A DNA stretch of 5,855 nucleotides from Synechococcales cyanobacterium PMM_0073. GTDB taxonomy: Bacteria > Cyanobacteriota > Cyanobacteriia > Elainellales > Elainellaceae. Shown here piece after piece: positions 4,373 to 5,855 of the stretch. Every line of letters starts with the position of its first letter. Position 1 is the first letter of the stretch. The notes beneath the pieces were generated by a model. It was not told where the DNA came from. It made no database searches and saw only the letters and a list, made by a program, of their open reading frames with translations. Both the position numbers and the translations under genes were made by a program. The stretch is taken from positions 1 through 5,855 of the forward strand of contig CASBQH010000366.1 of NCBI GenBank assembly GCA_949127695.1, given 5' to 3'.

Positions 4373-5855
4373 CTATTCTAAAACGCTCATGCTTTGAATC
4401 CGCCACTGATCATCTTGCCGCACTAGCTCATATCTGACCCGAACCGTCGAGTCGTAGGAAATAGCTTGATCCAGCTCGCCGCCATTGTAGAAGTCGGCCT
4501 TTTCGCTGACGCTGGCTTCTATGCTGGCCTGATTGGCGGCATCCGCTGTGGCGGCGGCATCACCCTCTGCATCTGGACTCAGCTCCACGCCCAGCGGGTC
4601 TGAGCCATCTTGGGCTGTGTCGGTGTTGCCCGCACTGGGATCTGGGCTGGGATCTGGGCTGGGATCTGAGCTGGCGCTATCTGGACTCGGCTCCACCGAG
4701 AGAATCTCAACGTTGGAATGGGTCAGCTTCCAGTAAGAGTTTTCGGCCTTGACGGCTTCGGCTCTGGTGCGCTGCTCGGTCAGAACTGGCTCTGCCAAGA
4801 TTTGATCGAGCGCCTCAATCTGATGGCTTTGGCCAAGCGCCGCTGATTTGGCATCTAGCCAAGTCTGGATAATTTGAGGCGCAGTTTCCTCAGTCACCGC
4901 TGAGCTGCTGGCGCTCATGGTTTTGGCCTGACGATTGGCAAACGCCGAAAAAGCAGGCTCAATCCCTCTGAGGCTACCCGGAGCATTTCCAGCATCAGGA
5001 TTATCGACGGCGTTGGCCGATGAGGTGGGCTGGGGGCGATTGATTAGCTTGCCAAACAAGAAGCCTAGCAGCATCACGCCCAGCAAGCCCAGCGCCGCCA
5101 GCAGCAAGATCCGATCCAGCCGCAGGTTGGCAGGTAGGCCGGGGCGACGGGCAGGCGGTCGGGCAGCCGCCTGCCGCTGGGCTTCTGGAGGGTTCTGGCG
5201 ACTGACGCGCGCCTGCTCAGATCGCGGACTATCGGTTCGGTGGCTATCGGCTGGCGGGCTCTCAGATCGCGAGCGGTCGGCTCGCGCAGCGGCTCCATTT
5301 AGGGCAACTGCCTCGGCTGGCGGGCTGGAGCGAGCGTTCAGCTGCGGATCGAGAATTGCGGTGCCAACTGTTGGGTTGCCTTGGCCATTGCTTGACCCTG
5401 AATGAACGTGATGCGCTCGTTCAGCTGCTGCCGCAGACCGAGATAGCTCACGCGATGGGGATCTTGAATCAATTTGCGCTGCGGGTCGCAGTTCAGGCCG
5501 GCTTTGAGGCTGAGCTGTCGCAGAATAGGCGCGCGAGGCAACCTCGGCTTCGGCTGGCAGCTCTTCAAGATACAGCTGCACCTCTTCGTCGGCAAAGTAG
5601 TCGGTCAGCGAAGCGGGCTGCTGCTGCAAGTCTCGAAAATGCGGAAAGACTTCGTTCTGAAACCAGCGCTCGCTGTAGAGGCAGAGACCTGGCAGCAGAT
5701 CTGGCGAGGTTTGAGAATGCTCGCGAATGAAGGCCAGCGATTCAAACTCCTGGCTCAGCTCTAGGGCGCGGCTGGCCTCTTCGGTTTGCCCCAGCAGCAG
5801 CGAGCAGACGGCCTGCTCCAGATGCACATCTTGATGGCTGCCCAAGCGCAGCAGC
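4373..5855 (-). CDS. zipN: ZipN/Ftn2 (ARC6-type) cell-division protein, C-terminal 493 codons, N-terminus beyond right edge
   Basis: ZipN anchors FtsZ to the inner membrane and recruits other divisome proteins in cyanobacteria; plastid ARC6 is its descendant. The frame is open to the right edge, so the TTG at 5843-5845 is internal. The expected N-terminal J-like domain is outside the window; homologues have about 630-715 residues. Visible in order: the end of the cytoplasmic helical region (5560-5855, with GSHQDVHLEQA and AFIREHSQ); a long Ser/Arg/Pro/Ala-rich linker (about 5117-5548); one transmembrane helix (5042-5110, ILLLAALGLLGVMLLGFLFG); then a periplasmic IMS/DUF4101 domain starting near IIQTWLDAKSAALG and ending near VRYELVRQDDQWRI. 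That domain carries an unusual acidic Pro/Ser/Asp insertion (about 4526-4693) built partly on a 12-bp tandem repeat. Probably the upstream member of a zipN-sppA(-aroH) array. Identification rests on the IMS ending plus the helical segment. Confidence 0.9.
   Translation of the reverse strand, partial: LLRLGSHQDVHLEQAVCSLLLGQTEEASRALELSQEFESLAFIREHSQTSPDLLPGLCLYSERWFQNEVFPHFRDLQQQPASLTDYFADEEVQLYLEELPAEAEVASRAYSATAQPQSRPELRPAAQIDSRSPSRELSRSAAAAERAHHVHSGSSNGQGNPTVGTAILDPQLNARSSPPAEAVALNGAAARADRSRSESPPADSHRTDSPRSEQARVSRQNPPEAQRQAAARPPARRPGLPANLRLDRILLLAALGLLGVMLLGFLFGKLINRPQPTSSANAVDNPDAGNAPGSLRGIEPAFSAFANRQAKTMSASSSAVTEETAPQIIQTWLDAKSAALGQSHQIEALDQILAEPVLTEQRTRAEAVKAENSYWKLTHSNVEILSVEPSPDSASSDPSPDPSPDPSAGNTDTAQDGSDPLGVELSPDAEGDAAATADAANQASIEASVSEKADFYNGGELDQAISYDSTVRVRYELVRQDDQWRIQSMSVLE
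4635..4674. repeat. 12-bp in-frame tandem repeat within zipN
   Basis: CTGGGATCTGGG is repeated at 4635-4646, 4647-4658 and 4659-4670 (last copy with one change, CTGGGATCTGAG), followed by a partial copy to 4674. Read on the minus strand it encodes a Pro-Asp-Pro-Ser series (DPSPDPSPDPS) inside the C-terminal domain of ZipN. Near-identical copies and a unit divisible by three suggest recent in-frame slippage; copy number may vary between strains. Confidence 0.85.
5216..5326. repeat. In-frame direct repeats in the ZipN linker
   Basis: CTCAGATCGCG occurs at 5216-5226 and 5261-5271, 45 bp apart, and TCGGCTGGCGGGCT occurs at 5247-5260 and 5313-5326, 66 bp apart. Both offsets are multiples of three and lie in the Ser/Arg/Pro-rich linker before the membrane helix, the second pair giving SPPAD and SPPAE. 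They suggest the linker grew by duplication of short coding units. Confidence 0.5.

Noticed and set aside
4935..5405. 156-codon plus-strand open frame opposite zipN
   Set aside because: It runs across the low-complexity linker and membrane helix of zipN and reads as low-complexity Ala/Arg/Ser sequence; a shadow frame.
5843..5845. TTG as the start codon of the zipN-like gene
   Set aside because: The frame stays open to the window edge and the protein here is mid-domain, so this Leu codon is internal to a gene entering from the right.
1..5855. HIP1 octamer (GCGATCGC) as a cyanobacterial marker
   Set aside because: I found no intact copy by eye, only near matches such as GCGATTGC, so it neither supports nor excludes the assignment.

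Overview
The window looks like chromosomal DNA of a cyanobacterium, moderately GC-rich by eye. The strongest evidence is a C-terminal fragment of ZipN/Ftn2, the ARC6-type cell-division protein found only in cyanobacteria and plastids. A short SppA2-like S49 peptidase, an AroH-class chorismate mutase and a GdhA-type glutamate dehydrogenase with a perfect NtcA-type palindrome upstream fit the same assignment. I found no intact HIP1 octamer (GCGATCGC), no RNA gene, no CRISPR array and no mobile element.

Layout, left to right. (1) 1-1387, minus: N-terminal half of a type II (PacL/SERCA-like) P-type cation ATPase that runs off the left edge. (2) 1388-1638: a divergent intergenic region holding an 8-bp direct repeat, an imperfect hairpin, an AT-rich inverted repeat and a 22-bp palindrome matching TGTA-N8-TACA. 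(3) 1639-2919, plus: gdhA. (4) 2945-3331, minus: aroH with a GTG start, converging on gdhA with a 25-bp gap. (5) 3332-3466: an AT-rich spacer with short TAATTTTGA repeats. (6) 3467-4312, minus: sppA-type peptidase. (7) 4373-5855, minus: zipN, open at the right edge. No gap between genes exceeds 300 bases.

How the genes relate. zipN, sppA and aroH lie head to tail on the minus strand with 60- and 135-bp gaps. They could be partly co-transcribed, but they have no obvious shared biochemical role: division-ring tethering, proteolysis, and phenylalanine/tyrosine synthesis. gdhA (ammonium assimilation or glutamate turnover) and the cation ATPase are transcribed divergently from a shared control region.

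I do not see an undescribed multi-gene system here. The best leads are the gdhA palindrome, an AroH active site with Gln where the B. subtilis and Thermus enzymes have the substrate-contacting Glu, and a repeat-driven acidic insertion inside the C-terminal domain of ZipN.
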